Shown: positions 1-7,984 of the stretch, one piece after another | How positions within the stretch are numbered: position 1 is the stretch's first letter | Layout: every line of letters begins with the position of its first letter | Assembly (NCBI RefSeq): GCF_001544515.1 | Contig: NZ_FCOL02000033.1 | Span: 1 to 58,210 of the forward strand | Length of the DNA: 58,210 nucleotides | Reading direction: 5' to 3' | Source of the DNA: Caballeronia terrestris | GTDB taxonomy: Bacteria; Pseudomonadota; Gammaproteobacteria; Burkholderiales; Burkholderiaceae | Notes under the pieces: model-generated | Told to the model about the DNA's origin: nothing | Databases searched by the model: none | The model's input: the letters and a program-made list of their open reading frames with translations, nothing else | Translations under genes and position numbers: made by a program

Positions 1-1
1 C

Positions 2-193
2 CAGTTGGTTAAAGATACCGCGAAGAGTTTGAACGCCAAGCCTCTAACCAGATACATCATCAAACTCGCACAGCTAGGCGGCTATATGGCTCGAGCCAAT
101 GATCCGCCTCCTGGAAACATCGTGATCTGGCGAGGTTTGCGAAGACTCATCGATATTCAACTCGGCTTTGAACTCGCCAAAAATTGTGGGTAA
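2..193 (+). pseudogene. IS4-family (Tn5-type) transposase, C-terminal fragment
   Basis: The frame is open from the window edge to a TAA at 191-193. It carries the block LGGYMARANDPPPGNIV followed by IWRGLRRLIDIQLGFEL, which is typical of the last part of IS4/Tn5-type DDE transposases, where a DPPPG turn and a W-R-G segment follow the catalytic core. Only about 63 residues are visible. The missing part may lie outside the window, so I cannot tell whether this is a whole gene cut by the edge or a real fragment. It ends only 6 bp before the proposed left end of the IS66 element, so one mobile element may have landed beside another. The family call is good; functionality is unknown. Confidence 0.75.
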
Positions 194-242
194 TCGAAAG
201 TCCATCTTCGGCGTCTGGCAGGGAGCAACAGTAAGGAGGAGC

Positions 243-276
243 ATAGGTGTCCACCTATTTCGAGGTGGACACCTAT
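243..276 (+). repeat. Perfect 14-bp inverted repeat overlapping the tnpA start
   Basis: ATAGGTGTCCACCT (243-256) and AGGTGGACACCTAT (263-276) are exact reverse complements around the 6-nt loop ATTTCG. The right arm contains the first two bases of the tnpA ATG (275-277). The only good Shine-Dalgarno, AAGGAGGA at 233-240, lies before the hairpin. In RNA the hairpin would close the 34 nt between SD and start codon. It could be a transposase-binding subterminal site, a translational control hairpin, or both. Confidence 0.85.
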
Positions 277-799
277 GACTGGCAAAGACTCAGAGTTGGC
301 AGTAGTGCGTCGTAGTAGCGACGGCCGTCGCCGCTATGACGAAAAAGGCAAACGCGCCTTGATCGAGACAGCACTTCGTCCGGGAGTGTCAGTCGCCCGT
401 CTGGCTCAGGAGCACGGCATCAACGCCAATCTGCTGCGCAAGTGGATCACGAAGTACCTGATGGAGCGCGAGAAAGGCGTCTCGCTGGCGCCGCAGGATA
501 ACGCTAACGACGAACGCGATCTGCCGCGGTCCGACGAGTTGATTGACGAGGAGGCCATCGATTTCCCCGGTTCGTGCAAACCCGTGCCCGTCACGGTAAT
601 GCCATCTGCGTTCGTGTCGGTCGTTTCAGCGCCGCCGGCACAGCCGTCCACACAGCCATCGATGACGCTCGCCCTGCATGTGCGTCTGTCGAATGGCGTC
701 GAGCTTGAACTTGGCGGAGCAATCGCGACCATCGACGAATTGACGACGATGGTTCAGATTCTGGGGAGGATGCCGTGTTCCGGTTCGACGACGGTCTGA
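275..799 (+). CDS. tnpA: IS66 TnpA (IS66 accessory transposition protein)
   Basis: This 174-residue protein has an N-terminal helix-turn-helix of the IS3/IS66 orfA type at about residues 15-60 (GVSVARLAQEHGINANLLRKW). A low-complexity linker and a short C-terminal segment follow (LHVRLSNGVELELGG). It is an accessory DNA-binding protein needed for transposition in IS66 elements. The ATG at 275 is the only start that includes the helix-turn-helix and it sits in the right arm of a perfect hairpin. The 3' end overlaps tnpB by 25 bases (775-799), suggesting coupled translation. No damage is visible. Confidence 0.85.
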   Translation: MTGKDSELAVVRRSSDGRRRYDEKGKRALIETALRPGVSVARLAQEHGINANLLRKWITKYLMEREKGVSLAPQDNANDERDLPRSDELIDEEAIDFPGSCKPVPVTVMPSAFVSVVSAPPAQPSTQPSMTLALHVRLSNGVELELGGAIATIDELTTMVQILGRMPCSGSTTV

Positions 800-1128
800 G
801 GGTCTATCTGCACCGCGATCCCGTCGATTTCCGCTACGGCATGAACAGCCTGTCGATTCTCGTCGAGCAGTCGATGCGCCTGAATCCGATGGACACGTCG
901 CTATACATCTTCGGAAACCGGCGTCGCGATCGGATGAAGATTCTTGGCTGGGATGGCAGTGGCTTCTGGCTTCTGACGAAACGATTGGAGACGAGCCGCT
1001 TCATCTGGCCCGACAACAAGGCTGAGATCGTAACGATGACGACTACCGTGCTGCACGCGCTGCTCGACGGCGATGACATCACCGCGATTCGACGCCATCC
1101 GAAGCAGGAATATGTCCGTGTGAGCTGA
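775..1128 (+). CDS. tnpB: IS66 TnpB (IS66 Orf2-like protein)
   Basis: This 117-residue protein has the hallmarks of the IS66 Orf2 family: VYLHRDPVDFRYGMNSLS near the N-terminus, YIFGNRRRDRMKILGWDGSG in the centre and a W-L-L-x-K-R-L-E stretch before the C-terminus. Full family length is about 115. The start is inside the tnpA frame, the usual IS66 arrangement. It is an accessory transposition protein of unknown biochemistry, so function is inferred from the family only. Confidence 0.9.
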   Translation: MFRFDDGLRVYLHRDPVDFRYGMNSLSILVEQSMRLNPMDTSLYIFGNRRRDRMKILGWDGSGFWLLTKRLETSRFIWPDNKAEIVTMTTTVLHALLDGDDITAIRRHPKQEYVRVS

Positions 1129-1159
1129 ACAGTGAGGCGGTGTGCTGGTCTAACCTGCC

Positions 1160-2740
1160 ATGCCGATCAACGTCACGATCACCGCCGAGGAACTGGAGGC
1201 GTTGCTCGCCGAGCGCGATGCTGCTCGTGTGTTGCGAGAAGAGCAGGAGGCATTGCGCGGAGCCTTGCGGCTCGTAACAGCAGAGCGCGATCTCGCCGAA
1301 GAGCGACTTCGAGCCTACCGTCGCGAACTGTTCGGCGCGAAGAGCGAGGCACGCGATTCTGATCAGCCTGGCCTGTTCAACGAAGCCGAGGCGCTCGGGG
1401 CGCACAGCGCGCCCGCCCAGGAAGACACGCCAGAGACGGCGGTTGGCTCGCACAAGCGCAAGAAGCGTGGTCACCGCAAGCCGCTCGAGCCCAACCTGCC
1501 GCGCGAGGTCGTGCGACACGAACTGCCCGAAGCAGAACGCTTCTGCACGAACGACGGGCACGCGCTCGTCGAGATCGGCGCGGAGATCAGCGAGCAACTC
1601 GATGTAATCCCCGAGCAGCTTCGGGTGATCCAACACCAGCGTGTTAAATATGCGTGCCCGTGCTGCGATCTCGGCATCAAGGTCACGCCGGCGCCGCCGC
1701 GCATCATCCCGCGCGGACTGTTGAGCGAAGCGGCGCTCGCATGGATCGCCACCGGCAAGTATCAGTTCGGCATGCCGCTCTATCGTCAGGCCGGCTTACT
1801 GCGTCGCTTCGGCGGCGACATCTCGTCAAACACGATCGCCGCCAGCATGGTTCGCGTTGGCCTCGCGACCCAGCCTGTGATCAACCTGATGCGCGATGCG
1901 GTGCTCGAGGCCGAACTGATCTACTGCGACGAGACGACGTTCCAAGTACTGAAAGAGACAGGGCGAAAGCCGCAAACGAAGAGCTACCTGTGGTCGCAGA
2001 TAACGGATTCGGGAAATCCGATCCGCTGCTTCACGTATACGCCGGGACGCGGCGCGCAGTTGGCCGACAAGCTGTTTGCGGGCATTCGCAAAGGCGCGGT
2101 CCTAATGACCGATGGCTACGAGCCCTATAACGGTATCGCCGAGCGATACCAACTCGTGCATCTTGGATGCTGGGTCCATTGCCGCCGCTACTTCGTCAAG
2201 GCGGAGGAAAACGTGCCCAAAGCTGCGCGCTCGCCCGATCTGCTCGCGACGCGCTTCATCAGGCTGATCGGCAAGCTGTTTGCCGCCGAGTCCCGCAGTT
2301 CGACATGGGCTACTGAGCGACGACAGCGGTTGCGACGGCGGTACAGTGCACACGTGCTCGACGTCATCCAGAATCTGATGTTCGAGCAGTCGCCCGCGGT
2401 TGTGCCTCAGAGCCCGCTCGGCAAAGCGTTCACGTATCTCCGCGAACAGTGGCCGAAGTTGACGCGCTACGTCGAGAACGGCGCGTGGCCGATTAGTAAT
2501 AACCCATGCGAGAACTCGATTCGCCCCTTCTGCGTAGGGCGCCGCTCATGGTTGTTCTCAGACACCGTCGACGGCGCGAACGCAAGCGCCAATCTCTATG
2601 CATTGGTCGAAACCTGCAAGGCCAATGGAATCGATCCGTTTCGCTACCTCACCGGGCTGTTCCAGCGGCTGCCTCTTGCGAGGACGGTCGACGACTACGA
2701 CGCGCTGCTCCCTTGGAAACTCCAGGCCCACCTCCGCTGA
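1160..2740 (+). CDS. tnpC: IS66 family transposase TnpC (DDE)
   Basis: The 526-residue transposase has an N-terminal coiled-coil-like region (about residues 10-60). A basic segment and a zinc-ribbon-like part follow, with C-P-C-C at about 166-169. The DDE core is next: Asp257 in LIYCDETTFQVL, Asp318 in GAVLMTDGYEPYN and Glu451 in NNPCENSIRPF. The three acidic residues and the typical C-terminal FCVGRRSWLFSD block are present, so the enzyme looks active. It starts 31 bp after tnpB. The stop at 2738-2740 is about 60 bp from the proposed right end of the element. Confidence 0.92.
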   Translation: MPINVTITAEELEALLAERDAARVLREEQEALRGALRLVTAERDLAEERLRAYRRELFGAKSEARDSDQPGLFNEAEALGAHSAPAQEDTPETAVGSHKRKKRGHRKPLEPNLPREVVRHELPEAERFCTNDGHALVEIGAEISEQLDVIPEQLRVIQHQRVKYACPCCDLGIKVTPAPPRIIPRGLLSEAALAWIATGKYQFGMPLYRQAGLLRRFGGDISSNTIAASMVRVGLATQPVINLMRDAVLEAELIYCDETTFQVLKETGRKPQTKSYLWSQITDSGNPIRCFTYTPGRGAQLADKLFAGIRKGAVLMTDGYEPYNGIAERYQLVHLGCWVHCRRYFVKAEENVPKAARSPDLLATRFIRLIGKLFAAESRSSTWATERRQRLRRRYSAHVLDVIQNLMFEQSPAVVPQSPLGKAFTYLREQWPKLTRYVENGAWPISNNPCENSIRPFCVGRRSWLFSDTVDGANASANLYALVETCKANGIDPFRYLTGLFQRLPLARTVDDYDALLPWKLQAHLR

Positions 2741-2803
2741 TCCGCGTTCCTACCACACATCACGTTCTCCCCCACCTGACTCTGAGGGGCGTCGCTGATG
2801 GAC

Positions 2804-3240
2804 CGCATACTATCGATCGCCGTGTCCTTCTCCGCAAGCGGCCGGATGCACAGTCCGCTGCGCTGAATGTTCCGGATGCATTCGGGATAGATGCTGACGC
2901 CCGTGTTCGCCGATGATCCCGTCGCTGGTGGACGCTTCCTGCGCGATCGTCGGAGAAAATCCCGCGCGATGGCAGATGGAGAAGCAGTGATGGCGAAACG
3001 CTTCCTACGAATGCGGCGCGCGGAGCACGAAGCGCTCTTCAGCAAGTTCGGCAAGCCGCAGTGTCTTTCTCGCAGCGAGCGGATGAGCGGCGGGCAGCAG
3101 CGCCAGCATCGGCTCGCGGCCGAAGACGCGCGTCTCGACGTTCGGTGCCGAAAACGGTCCGATCATGAACCCGACGTCGATGGTTGAATCGAGCATCGCT
3201 TCCCACCACACGGTGCGGCGCCGGATGTTCAGCATGCTCG
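2804..3240 (-). pseudogene. LysR-type regulator remnant (effector-binding domain)
   Basis: Reading leftwards, the frame gives STIDVGFMIGPFSAPNVETR and GREPMLALLPAAHPLAARKT, a typical LysR effector-binding domain. It then meets an in-frame TAG at 3005-3007 but continues sensibly (HRAGFSPTIAQEASTSDGII). It changes frame near 2915 to GVSIYPECIRNIQRSGLCIR. The frame stops making LysR sense at about 2804, where the proposed IS66 end lies. No helix-turn-helix is found upstream. The remnant thus has a missing N-terminus, one nonsense mutation, one frameshift or small deletion, and an insertion in the 3' end. Confidence 0.75.
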
Positions 3241-3415
3241 CGCATATGCATCTCCTCGCTCGTTCGTCGCAGGCAAATGATGCCGTGCGTGCCGCCTCCG
3301 TCTTGCCGAAGCCCCGCGTCGTGATTCACATGTCTATTGAGATTTCAGGCTGAATTATTGCGCTTATTGGCAATAGTCTCTTTTGCATCGACACCCATCG
3401 CGGTTTCACTTTCGG

Positions 3416-3800
3416 CGGCATGTAAAGGTCGGCTCCGTATTTCAGTTGGCGAATTCGGCGACCGGACGCACGCTATCGGCTTTCACGCCTGCGCGTATAA
3501 GAGATCATCTGATTGAACTGGCCGTCAGCAAAAATATGGAGCAGCCGCCCGCGAAAATGCTCGAGCGCCTCGAAAAATCCGCAAGCGCGGACACGATGAA
3601 ACTGAATCCATCGTCGTTCGAGGTCTTGCTGCAATAAGTGCTCCGGTACTCGACCATCAGAACGAGGCGGTAGCGCGTCTGACCTTGATAGGCGCGAGCG
3701 CCGATGTTTCGCGCATCAAAGCGAAAGGGATTCAATGTCTGTTAGAGACAAGCATGAGCGCTTCGCATGCGTGTGCAAGCAGCCCGGCGTTCCTGATTCA
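3416..3800 (+). pseudogene. IclR-type regulator remnant (effector domain)
   Basis: From about 3416 the frame reads KVGSVFQLANSATGRTLSAF, which fits the start of the IclR effector domain. It ends at TAA 3635-3637. One frame back, from 3637, SAPVLDHQNEAVARLTLIGA follows directly, which fits the conserved S-A-P-V-x-D segment of the same domain. The two halves are therefore one frameshifted gene. No helix-turn-helix portion is found upstream, so the N-terminus is missing. The family assignment is by eye. It lies next to the LysR remnant, and both suggest a decayed regulatory locus. Confidence 0.5.
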
Positions 3801-3946
3801 GACGCTCCTGGTGGCGGGTCAGTCACATGCCAGCTTTATGAGTATCGTCCGAAGATAAAAGTTGAAAGCCGCATGCCTGTCTCCCTGCGGTAGAACAGAC
3901 GCGTCATGTGATCGCACGCGAGGGTCGCAGTAAGCGAACAAATGCG

Positions 3947-4219
3947 TCAGGTGTTCTGGTCGATCAAATCGGCAAAGAGGTCCGAGGTAGCGCCGCTCGT
4001 CGAAAGCGGCGACGGCAGCACGCCTTCCCTGACCTGCGCCAGAACCGCTGGCGGCAACCAAACTTCCTCCATAGCGCCCATGCCGCTCTCGATCAACTGC
4101 TGCAGAAAAAAAGACTGCTTGCGTCCCGTTACCTCAGCCAGTAGACGCAGCCTTTGTTCGATCTCCGGGTCGACTCGTACCGCGACCACCTTCAGCTTGT
4201 TTTCCGCCTTCCTTCTCAC
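3947..4219 (-). CDS. Ribbon-helix-helix DNA-binding protein (CopG/StbD-like), orphan
   Basis: The 90-residue product carries VVAVRVDPEIEQRLRLLAEV and TGRKQSFFLQQLIESGM. This is a beta-strand followed by two helices as in ribbon-helix-helix antitoxins and repressors of the CopG/RelB/StbD type. The GTG start at 4219 was chosen because AAAGGAG lies five bases before it. A longer upstream frame has no ribosome site. Downstream is the C-terminal tail with W-L-P-P-A-V. No toxin-like gene (RelE, ParE or PIN type) lies on either side, so it may be an orphan antitoxin or a stand-alone repressor, probably autoregulated. Confidence 0.7.
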   Translation of the reverse strand: MRRKAENKLKVVAVRVDPEIEQRLRLLAEVTGRKQSFFLQQLIESGMGAMEEVWLPPAVLAQVREGVLPSPLSTSGATSDLFADLIDQNT

Positions 4220-4426
4220 TTTTGCTCCTTTGATATCGTCAGCCTCATGACCCGTAGCTTCGCTACGAGGAGTTCCCGAGCTGATGCATGGTGCACAGGC
4301 GTGTCCGGCGCACCCGGATTGCCGTGACACATCCGCTGCAGCGACGCACGAGGGAACGCGGCCGCGCATGTTATCCGATGCTGCATCGTCGTCCGGGGCG
4401 GCGACGACGACTCACGGCATCGATTT

Positions 4427-4696
4427 TCACTGACCACCCAACACGCGAGCGACGAAGTGTCTTCCCCACGCTTCGCCGTGAGCAATGGCGTCACCCACCG
4501 TCTCGAACGGCCCATGGCCACCGGTCATTTCGCCAGAGTCCTCGGCCAGCACAGCGCCGTGAATCGGCTTTCGATCAATGCGAGTCACGATCACGCGGGC
4601 ATTAAAACCAATAACCCTTGCCGTATCAGCAGGATCGTCTTTCTGCTCTGCCCTTATGGCCAGCAGGTATTCGCCAACTTCAAGCTCTTTGTGCAT
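4427..4696 (-). CDS. Small conserved-looking protein, unknown function
   Basis: The 89-residue soluble protein begins MHKELEVGEYLLAIRAEQKD. The ATG at 4696 was chosen because GGGAGA lies at good distance before it; an in-frame ATG at 4717 has nothing comparable. It has a beta-rich start (YLLAIRAE, ARVIVTRID) and a Gly/His-rich middle (GEMTGGHGPF). It ends with a helix containing H-G-E-A-W-G-R-H-F. No signal peptide, membrane segment or known catalytic motif is visible. It resembles small proteins I associate with Burkholderia genomes, but I cannot name a family. Confidence 0.6.
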   Translation of the reverse strand: MHKELEVGEYLLAIRAEQKDDPADTARVIGFNARVIVTRIDRKPIHGAVLAEDSGEMTGGHGPFETVGDAIAHGEAWGRHFVARVLGGQ

Positions 4697-4747
4697 GACC
4701 GTCTCCCGTTTCATCAAGGAATCTAGCGTAACGCACTGCCCTTCAGG

Positions 4748-4993
4748 CTACTCGTCGATGGGTATATCAAACCGCGTCCGACATGCGGCACATTCGACGC
4801 GCTCGGATTTTCCTCGCGCCGGCAATGCAGCAAGTGGATGTTCCTCGCCAGTCAGGAAGCAGGCTGGACATGGAAACGCCTCACGCGATCTCAGGCGATG
4901 CCACCGGTCGATGAACCGCTCGATGTCCATAGGAGCTGCGTCGGTCGCTTCCAGATAGTCCATCAGGACGTGAAACAGAGCGGGGTTTTGCAT
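4748..4993 (-). CDS. Small zinc-ribbon-like protein, unknown function
   Basis: The 81-residue protein has an acidic, helical N-terminal half (LMDYLEATDAAPMDIERFID). A C-terminal segment has two C-x2-C pairs, C-P-A-C and C-A-A-C, about 25 residues apart, as in a small zinc ribbon. The ATG at 4993 follows TGAGGAA at about five bases. It lies on the same strand as the two preceding small genes but with gaps, so it is probably independent. Possible roles are a regulatory or protein-binding zinc ribbon; no specific function can be given. Confidence 0.6.
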   Translation of the reverse strand: MQNPALFHVLMDYLEATDAAPMDIERFIDRWHRLRSREAFPCPACFLTGEEHPLAALPARGKSERVECAACRTRFDIPIDE

Positions 4994-5258
4994 CCGTTCC
5001 TCAGCGATTGCTTTTCGGCATCGTAGCACTCTGAAACCCCGGATTCGAGCATCTGGGATCGCCCACGCATCGAGCGTCCGTCCCTATGCTCGCACGCGCG
5101 GTCGGTCGCGCGGTGTATATCGCCGAGGATCCTGCATGTCGCGTTCTTGATTATTTTACAGGTCAGTCGATCTCGGTGGACAGTCGATTCATCATGCGTT
5201 GAGCCCTGCGATGATTCGACGAGCGCTTTTCGAGGCGCTGGCAAACGCGATAGTGCTG

Positions 5259-6866
5259 TCACGCTTGATGTTCGAGTCCTCTCGCGGAAGACGCGCCAAG
5301 GCTCGAATCAGCACACATCGCACGTCCACGTTGCGCTTCGAAATCAGAGCCGGCGTCGCCTGACTCGATACTCGCAATTGCGGCGCGGTCTACTTTTCCT
5401 TGCTCGGTGAGTGGCACGCGATCGACGATGCAGATTCGTAACGCATCGGCAATGAGCACGCCAACCGCTGCTTCAAGCGCACGCACGCATCGCGCGACGT
5501 CCACCATTTTTCCGTTCCACGGCTCGACCGCGATGATCCATCCGTGCTCAGCCGCGTCAGAGTTCTCAGCGAAAGCCGCCGCATAGCGAACGTCGGGAAG
5601 CTGGCACAGAACCTCTTCGAACAGAGTAGGACCGATCGCGCGTCCGTCGACCTCGGCGACATCGGTTGCACGCCCGAGAACATGCAGGTTGCCGGCTTCG
5701 TCGAGGAGGCCGATATCGCCAGTCAGACACCAGCCGTCCCGAAACTTCTGAGCCGACTCGATTTCCTGGTGGGAGTAGCCGTGCGCAACAGCGCTGGATC
5801 TCACCTCGATTTTTCCATGCTGGCCCGCGCGCGCGAGCGTTCCGTCGGCGAGGCGAAAGCGCACGTCGACACCTGGCAGAACGCGGCCAGCACTGCCGAG
5901 CACGTCAGGGGATGCGTCGCAGGCAGCCTTCGGCAGCACGCTGACGAGACCTGCCTCGCTCGCTCCATACATGTGGGTGAGAACGGGCCCCAGACGCGCG
6001 ATCGCGCGTCGCCGCAGGGTAGCGGGCGCTGATCCGCCTATGTGCGCAATCGACCGGAGTGAGGAGAGGTCGCGTCGGAGGACATCCGGATGATCCATGA
6101 CTTCGAATAGCTGCGGCTCGACGAGAAACACATCCGTGATGCGTTCCGCTTCGATCGTCGCGAGCGTCCGCGCCGCGTCGTAGCGATGCTCCAGCACGAT
6201 CGTGCCGCCGCCGACCAACGTCTTGTCGACCAGCACTTGCGACAGATACGCGAGCGGACCGTTGATGAGTTGTCGCCTGTCCTCGTCAACTGCTACACCG
6301 ACCATGGCGGAATACGCTGCGAACGAACGATAGCTGCCTTTTGGCACCCCCGTCGTGCCGCCTGAAGAGACGATCACCGCAAGGTCGTAAGCGTTGGTGC
6401 GGCTCTTCATCGGGAGCTCGGACTGCGCCTCTGCGAGCTTGTCGAGTCGCGCAGACGCAGGACCAGCGCCTACGCCGACGACGCGCGTCTTCACAGAAAC
6501 GGGGACAAGCTGAGCGGTCTCCGCGAAGACCACCAGAAGCGCGGGCCGGTTCCGCTCGAGCAGTACGGTGCGGCGATCAGCGTCGGCGAGCGCGGGCAGA
6601 AACATCGTCCCTGCGCCCAGAAGGTTCGCTGCGTAGCGAATGGCGAGTGCGTCAGGGCAGTTCGAGGCGAACTGTGCGACCAGCGAGCCTCGACCGATGC
6701 CCACTGCCTTGAGCGCACGTGCATAACGAAAAATCGCTCGACGTAGAGCGTCTCCCGTTACGTCGCACTCTTGATAGCGTACCACCACCTGATCGGCTCG
6801 CGTCTCCAATTGATTGAGCAATACGTCGACGTAAGGCCGATAGGCTACTTGTCCGTTGTCTTCCAC
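5259..6866 (-). CDS. Class I adenylate-forming enzyme (AMP-dependent acyl-CoA synthetase/ligase family)
   Basis: The 535-residue protein has the ANL-superfamily motifs in order. These are the P-loop SSGGTTGVPKG (about 168-178), Y-G-A-S-E (A5 motif), the T-G-D-I-G aspartate that binds ribose, a G-R-A-T-D hinge and the C-terminal catalytic lysine in EQGKVDR. It should activate a carboxylic acid with ATP to an acyl adenylate and pass it to CoA or a carrier. The GTG at 6866 follows AGGAGGT closely. No carrier protein, thioesterase, oxygenase or transporter is next to it, so the substrate is unknown. The family is certain, the specificity is not. Confidence 0.85.
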   Translation of the reverse strand: MEDNGQVAYRPYVDVLLNQLETRADQVVVRYQECDVTGDALRRAIFRYARALKAVGIGRGSLVAQFASNCPDALAIRYAANLLGAGTMFLPALADADRRTVLLERNRPALLVVFAETAQLVPVSVKTRVVGVGAGPASARLDKLAEAQSELPMKSRTNAYDLAVIVSSGGTTGVPKGSYRSFAAYSAMVGVAVDEDRRQLINGPLAYLSQVLVDKTLVGGGTIVLEHRYDAARTLATIEAERITDVFLVEPQLFEVMDHPDVLRRDLSSLRSIAHIGGSAPATLRRRAIARLGPVLTHMYGASEAGLVSVLPKAACDASPDVLGSAGRVLPGVDVRFRLADGTLARAGQHGKIEVRSSAVAHGYSHQEIESAQKFRDGWCLTGDIGLLDEAGNLHVLGRATDVAEVDGRAIGPTLFEEVLCQLPDVRYAAAFAENSDAAEHGWIIAVEPWNGKMVDVARCVRALEAAVGVLIADALRICIVDRVPLTEQGKVDRAAIASIESGDAGSDFEAQRGRAMCADSSLGASSARGLEHQA

Positions 6867-7047
6867 GATGACCTCCTGCGTGCGAGATAGGGTTCAAAAC
6901 TCGAATTCCACCTGACGCATCGTGCGCCCACAAAATGAGCGAAGAATGAGCAGACCTGTAGCGGGAGTGGGCTGGCTCATCCGGACTAATTCAGCGTTAA
7001 CTCTGCCAGCTCAAGATGGGTCCGTCCAAACAGGGAACGCGAACATC

Positions 7048-7590
7048 ATGAAACTCTCGAGAACCACACGCATGGCCTTGCCCGCAGGCTTGATCGCTGT
7101 TGCGCTCACCGGTTGCGCGGTTATTCCGCCGACCGGCCCGTCCGTCGTCGCGTTGCCGCCGAGTGGCAAGCCGATGAGCGTCTTCCAGCACGAAGACTAC
7201 GCATGCCGGGACTACGCCTTCCGCTCGGACAATTACGCCGCACCGGCTCACAGCGAAATACCGGAGGGCCTCGGCAGCAGCGCGATCGGAACCGTGGGCG
7301 GAGCAGCCGCTGGAGCGCTGCTTGGCGCAGCAGCAGGCGACGCGGGTGTCGGCGCAGCGATCGGTGCGGGGGCGGGCCTGCTGTTTGGCAGCGCTGTGGG
7401 GGCGAACAGCGCACAAGCCACCTCCTCCAGTCTGCAGGCGCAATACAACGCCGCTTACGCGCAATGCATGGCTTCAAAGGGCAACAGGATTTCGCAACCT
7501 GCCGTCTATTCCACGGCTCCTGTCTATGCCCCACCCCCTGTCGCATACGTTCCGGGCCCAGTCGTTTACGGCGGATACTGGTCGTATTGA
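7048..7590 (+). CDS. Glycine-zipper lipoprotein
   Basis: The 180-residue protein starts with a short basic stretch, a hydrophobic segment and a lipobox L-T-G-C (Cys about residue 18), so it should be a lipoprotein. After a polar part comes a Gly/Ala-rich zipper of two helices (GTVGGAAAGALLGAAAGDAG and AAIGAGAGLLFGSAVGANS) as in YMGG-like/SlyB-type glycine-zipper proteins that insert in the outer membrane. A Q-Y-N-x-A-Y-x-Q-C-M segment follows, with a Pro/Tyr/Val-rich tail. The ATG at 7048 was chosen because it places the signal peptide correctly. Role: probably envelope structure or stress; the exact function is unknown. Confidence 0.75.
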   Translation: MKLSRTTRMALPAGLIAVALTGCAVIPPTGPSVVALPPSGKPMSVFQHEDYACRDYAFRSDNYAAPAHSEIPEGLGSSAIGTVGGAAAGALLGAAAGDAGVGAAIGAGAGLLFGSAVGANSAQATSSSLQAQYNAAYAQCMASKGNRISQPAVYSTAPVYAPPPVAYVPGPVVYGGYWSY

Positions 7591-7681
7591 CTGCTCCGCT
7601 GACGAAGATCGTGGCGATCTCCGGATAGCGGACGCCGATGAACCCGGAGGATCGCGCTCGCGACACACGCGCGGGCCAATC

Positions 7682-7924
7682 TCAAGCGGAGCGCTCGAAA
7701 TCGAGCGATGAGGCGACGAACACCGAGCCTTCCATCAACCGGCGGGCACTCCGGCTCATGATCGCCTTCGTTACGACCCAGCTTCCATCGCGCAACTCGG
7801 CCTCTGCGCCGACGGCCATCACGCCCGATGGGTGCCCAAATCGACGCAACGTACCCGGGCGGCATCGAGACAAACGCCAGCTTGAGCGTGTGCGGGCGCA
7901 GCGCTGGATCTTGTACTGAGCCAT
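7682..7924 (-). CDS. Small basic protein, unknown
   Basis: The 80-residue frame starts with ATG at 7924 preceded by GAGGAG at good distance. It reads MAQYKIQRCARTRSSWRLSR and contains a regular hydrophobic/charged stretch (GVMAVGAEAELRDGSWVVTK). Arg content is high. No family is recognised. The ribosome site and conserved-looking composition argue for a real gene. It faces away from an MFS remnant and may itself be a leftover of that degraded neighbourhood. Confidence 0.45.
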   Translation of the reverse strand: MAQYKIQRCARTRSSWRLSRCRPGTLRRFGHPSGVMAVGAEAELRDGSWVVTKAIMSRSARRLMEGSVFVASSLDFERSA

Positions 7925-7984
7925 GTGCTACTCCTCGTTGGTCTTGAGCACGATGCAGACGGGGCCGCCTGTCTCGATGACGCG

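Larger units (their letters stand above)
200..2803 (+). mobile_element. IS66-family insertion sequence, complete tnpA-tnpB-tnpC
   Basis: Three genes in the classical IS66 order (275-799, 775-1128, 1160-2740) are all intact. Tentative ends come from an imperfect terminal inverted repeat: positions 200-223 and the reverse complement of 2780-2803 match at 16 of 24 positions, with the outer seven bases GTCCATC identical. The resulting length, 2604 bp, fits the family. No 8-bp target duplication is seen (192-199 and 2804-2811 differ), so the ends are not proven. On the right the element would interrupt the last codons of a LysR-type gene that resumes at 2804 on the other strand. Confidence 0.7.

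Noticed and set aside
192..2811. 8-bp target duplication of the IS66 element
   Set aside because: The bases outside the proposed ends (AATCGAAA and CGCATACT) are not alike, so no duplication is claimed.
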